Shown here one piece after another: positions 14,383-15,842 of a DNA stretch of 15,842 nt. The notes below the pieces were generated by a model. The model was not told where the DNA came from and made no database searches. It saw only the letters and a list, made by a program, of their open reading frames with translations. Source of the DNA: an uncultured Novosphingobium sp. (GTDB taxonomy: Bacteria > Pseudomonadota > Alphaproteobacteria > Sphingomonadales > Sphingomonadaceae); contig CAMPIM010000086.1 of assembly GCA_946886365.1 (NCBI GenBank), positions 1 to 15,842 on the forward strand, in the 5' to 3' direction. Both the position numbers and the translations under genes were made by a program. Every line of letters starts with the position of its first letter. Positions within the stretch are counted from its first letter, which is position 1.

Positions 14383-15165
14383 TCAATATTGCGCAGACTG
14401 ACCGCCATCGATCGGGATGACGGCGCCGTTCACAAAGGATGAGTCGGCGGACAGCAGGAAGGCGATGACCGACGCGACCTCCTCTGCCGTGCCCATGCGG
14501 CGCATCGGATTATGCGCGACGAACTGCGCGGCGGCTTCCTGCCAGTCCTGCGGATTTATCTGGCGCAGCGATGCTTCGACCAATGGCGTCAGGATAGCGC
14601 CCGGAGCAACCGCGTTGATGCCGATGCCCATCGCGCCATATTCCAGCGCTGCGTTGCGGGTCAGGCCCACGATCGCATGTTTGCTGGCGGTGTAACCGGC
14701 CTGCCGCCCCGAGCCGCGAATACCTAGCGCGGAGGCAGTATTGACGATCCGGCCATGGCCCTGCCTCGCCATCACTTTCAGCACATGCTTCAGGCCCAGC
14801 AGGACACCTTTGGTATTGACCGCCATGATGCGATCGAAAAATTCGACATCGACATCCTCGGTAGCCACCTGCCGGTCTTCGATGCCCGCATTGTTGAAGA
14901 AACCATCGACCGCGCCGAAGCGGGCCACGGTCTTCTCCACATAGGCGCGGACCTGATCTTCCTGCGACACATCAGCTTGCACCAAGAGAATTTCTGCCTC
15001 CGGACAAAGCTCCTGGACGGCGCCGTTCGTTTCTTCCAGACCCTTGGCGTTCACATCGACCAACGCCAACCGCTCACCATCCTGCGCACAGCGGATTGCT
15101 GCCGCCCGGCCAAGGCCAGAACCCGCGCCGGTGATGATGATGACCTTCCGTTCCAACCTTACCAT
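14383..15165 (-). CDS. Short-chain dehydrogenase/reductase, NAD-type
   Basis: A classical SDR of 260 residues with all expected parts: TGAGSGLGR (12-20), D37 at the end of beta-2 (favouring NAD), NNAG (91-94), N117 (NTKG), S145 (TASAL), Y158/K162 (YTASK), VAPGAILTP (186-194) and VIPIDGGQSAQY at the end. It is a likely secondary-alcohol dehydrogenase, e.g. of a hydroxyl on an alicyclic ring; the substrate is not evident. An upstream ATG at 15231 would add 22 residues, but ATG 15165 begins MVRLERKVIIITGAG as expected for the fold and has GGGAGAGG 5 bases upstream, so I chose it. It is the first gene of the four-gene leftward operon, preceded by a palindrome. Confidence 0.92.
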   Translation of the reverse strand: MVRLERKVIIITGAGSGLGRAAAIRCAQDGERLALVDVNAKGLEETNGAVQELCPEAEILLVQADVSQEDQVRAYVEKTVARFGAVDGFFNNAGIEDRQVATEDVDVEFFDRIMAVNTKGVLLGLKHVLKVMARQGHGRIVNTASALGIRGSGRQAGYTASKHAIVGLTRNAALEYGAMGIGINAVAPGAILTPLVEASLRQINPQDWQEAAAQFVAHNPMRRMGTAEEVASVIAFLLSADSSFVNGAVIPIDGGQSAQY

Positions 15166-15170
15166 TGCCG

Positions 15171-15178
15171 CCTCTCCC
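15171..15178 (-). promoter_or_regulatory. Ribosome binding site deciding the start of the NAD-type SDR
   Basis: Minus-strand GGGAGAGG, five bases before ATG 15165. The same GGGAGAGG occurs before the SDR at 7352 and the crotonase at 9108, so it is a usual signal in this cluster and argues against the longer frame from 15231. Confidence 0.6.
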
Positions 15179-15225
15179 ACCGGGCCTTCGCCTGTCTGCT
15201 GAACATTGCCGCAGCCACCGATACG

Positions 15226-15237
15226 TGACATATGTCA
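15226..15237. promoter_or_regulatory. Perfect palindrome upstream of the four-gene SDR operon
   Basis: TGACATATGTCA is a perfect 12-bp inverted repeat centred about 66 bases before ATG 15165, a distance like that of the elements before the genes at 9108 and 7352. ATGTCATTT at its right side also occurs at 8353-8361 in front of the MarR gene. It may be an operator; the regulator is unknown. Confidence 0.42.
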
Positions 15238-15293
15238 TTTTTATTCCTGTGCCACCGCCCTCGGTGCTGACAGATGTTGCATAAACGATCTAA

Positions 15294-15313
15294 AGCATAT
15301 AGTACGCATACGG
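15294..15313 (+). promoter_or_regulatory. Recurrent promoter element upstream of the MFE-2-like SDR
   Basis: AGCATATAGTA (15294-15304) exactly matches the minus strand at 1648-1638, where it overlaps the -10 of a good sigma70-like promoter. TATAGT is a 5/6 -10 match; TTGCAT lies 15 bases upstream, a short spacing. GCATAC follows, giving a partial inverted arrangement with upstream bases. The leader to ATG 15412 would be about 100 bases. Confidence 0.4.
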
Positions 15314-15411
15314 ATTAGATGCGTAAAGAGGCAAGGACGGGCGAGGCGTACACGACGCTCGGTTCGGCCACCGCGCACCAACATATTTCCTAGGTAAGCA
15401 AGGAAGAGGGC

Positions 15412-15842
15412 ATGAGTTTTCTAGAAGGCAGAGTGGCGATCGTTACGGGCGGCGGGCGTGGTGTCGGCCGCACCTATGCGCTCAAGCTTGCACAGCATGG
15501 GGCGAAGGTCGTGGTCAACGATCTGGGCGGCGACGCGGCGGGCAGCGGCGGCGAAGACCTGACCCCCGCGCAGGAGGTCGTCAATGAGATCAAGGCTCTG
15601 GGCGGCGAGGCCATCGTCAACGGCGGTGACGTTTCCAACTGGGATAATGCCCGGGAGATGGTCAGTCAGGCCGTCGAAACCTTCGGCCGCCTCGACATCC
15701 TCATCAACAATGCGGGCATCCTGCGCGACAAGAGCTTCGCCAAGATGACGCTCGACGACTTCCGCCTGGTCGTCGACGTTCATCTCATGGGCGCCGCGAT
15801 CTGCGCCAAGGCGGTCTGGCCGATCATGCAGCGACAGCAGCA
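15412..15842 (+). CDS. SDR of the multifunctional enzyme type 2 / 17beta-HSD4 kind (partial, N-terminal 143 residues)
   Basis: The start of an SDR that runs off the right edge. TGGGRGVGR (12-20) binds the dinucleotide; VVVNDLGGD (33-41) with D37, followed by the inserted AAGSGGEDLTPAQEVVNEI, is the typical look of the (3R)-hydroxyacyl-CoA dehydrogenase domain of peroxisomal MFE-2 and of bacterial Hsd4A-like enzymes. NNAG (99-102) and VVDVHLMGA (120-128), with His at the position usually Asn, also match that subfamily. It would oxidise a 3-hydroxyacyl-CoA in beta-oxidation; in actinobacteria such proteins act on steroid side chains. ATG 15412 has GGAAGAGGG upstream. Catalytic Tyr and Lys are beyond the window. 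Confidence 0.88.
   Translation, partial: MSFLEGRVAIVTGGGRGVGRTYALKLAQHGAKVVVNDLGGDAAGSGGEDLTPAQEVVNEIKALGGEAIVNGGDVSNWDNAREMVSQAVETFGRLDILINNAGILRDKSFAKMTLDDFRLVVDVHLMGAAICAKAVWPIMQRQQ

Noticed and set aside
12895..14442. A 515-codon open frame on the plus strand
   Set aside because: It lies antisense to the ThuA-like gene and an SDR that both have clear family motifs; GC-rich codon bias leaves long open antisense frames, and its translation shows no recognisable domain.
15166..15231. Upstream ATG start (15231) for the NAD-type SDR
   Set aside because: The 22 added residues precede the usual first strand, overlap the palindrome, and lack the GGGAGAGG signal found before ATG 15165.
1..15842. 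CRISPR arrays, insertion sequences, phage genes, tRNA or rRNA genes
   Set aside because: I looked for regularly spaced repeats, transposase-like frames, terminal inverted repeats and tRNA-like cloverleaf ends and saw none; the window is nearly filled by metabolic genes.

Overview
The window reads as a catabolic gene cluster from a GC-rich alphaproteobacterium, most likely a sphingomonad (Sphingobium/Novosphingobium/Sphingomonas type). That guess rests on codon and base style and on the gene mix: many paralogous short-chain dehydrogenases (SDRs), acyl-CoA dehydrogenases (ACADs), crotonases, a Rieske oxygenase and a microsomal-type epoxide hydrolase. No ribosomal, tRNA or other phylogenetic marker is present, so the genus is not established. 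I see no insertion sequence, phage, CRISPR or tRNA signal, and gene density is high.

Layout. (1) 1-1574, minus strand: an ACAD followed by the start of a 2-oxoacid dehydrogenase E1 alpha gene that runs off the left edge. (2) 1771-5049, plus strand, divergent from (1): a phosphotransferase (APH fold), an epoxide hydrolase overlapping it by one base, and a small E2 acyltransferase that has only the catalytic domain. A strong two-way hairpin terminator (5065-5100) closes this block against the next. (3) 8261-5137, minus strand: crotonase, atypical SDR, Rieske oxygenase alpha subunit. (4) 8459-8995: a MarR-type regulator, divergent from the crotonase. (5) 9108-12332, plus strand: a second crotonase lacking the usual glutamates and a pair of adjacent ACADs that look like the two subunits of a heteromeric enzyme. 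(6) 15165-12329, minus strand: two SDRs, a ThuA-like protein and an NTF2/SnoaL-like protein in one tight operon. (7) 15412 onward, plus strand: the start of an SDR of the peroxisomal multifunctional enzyme type 2 (17beta-HSD4) kind.

How it may work together. The ACADs, crotonases, MFE-2-like SDR and E1/E2 parts are the toolkit of CoA-linked, beta-oxidation-type breakdown. The Rieske oxygenase and epoxide hydrolase suggest oxygenation of an alicyclic, terpenoid or steroid-like substrate. A heteromeric ACAD pair plus an Hsd4-like SDR recalls steroid side-chain degradation, but the substrate cannot be read from sequence alone. The divergent kinase/ACAD pair resembles the 4-hydroxyacyl-CoA kinase plus ACAD arrangement known from levulinate catabolism (LvaA/LvaC) and from ACAD10/11.

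Regulation. Short, nearly identical promoter-proximal elements recur in front of most transcription units (exact matches of 11-13 bases in pairs, one inside a 12-bp palindrome). They suggest one local regulon, perhaps controlled by the MarR protein in the middle of the cluster. Several enzymes have altered active sites (an SDR with Phe for the catalytic Tyr, a crotonase without either Glu, an E2 without a lipoyl domain); these are the most unusual points of the window.
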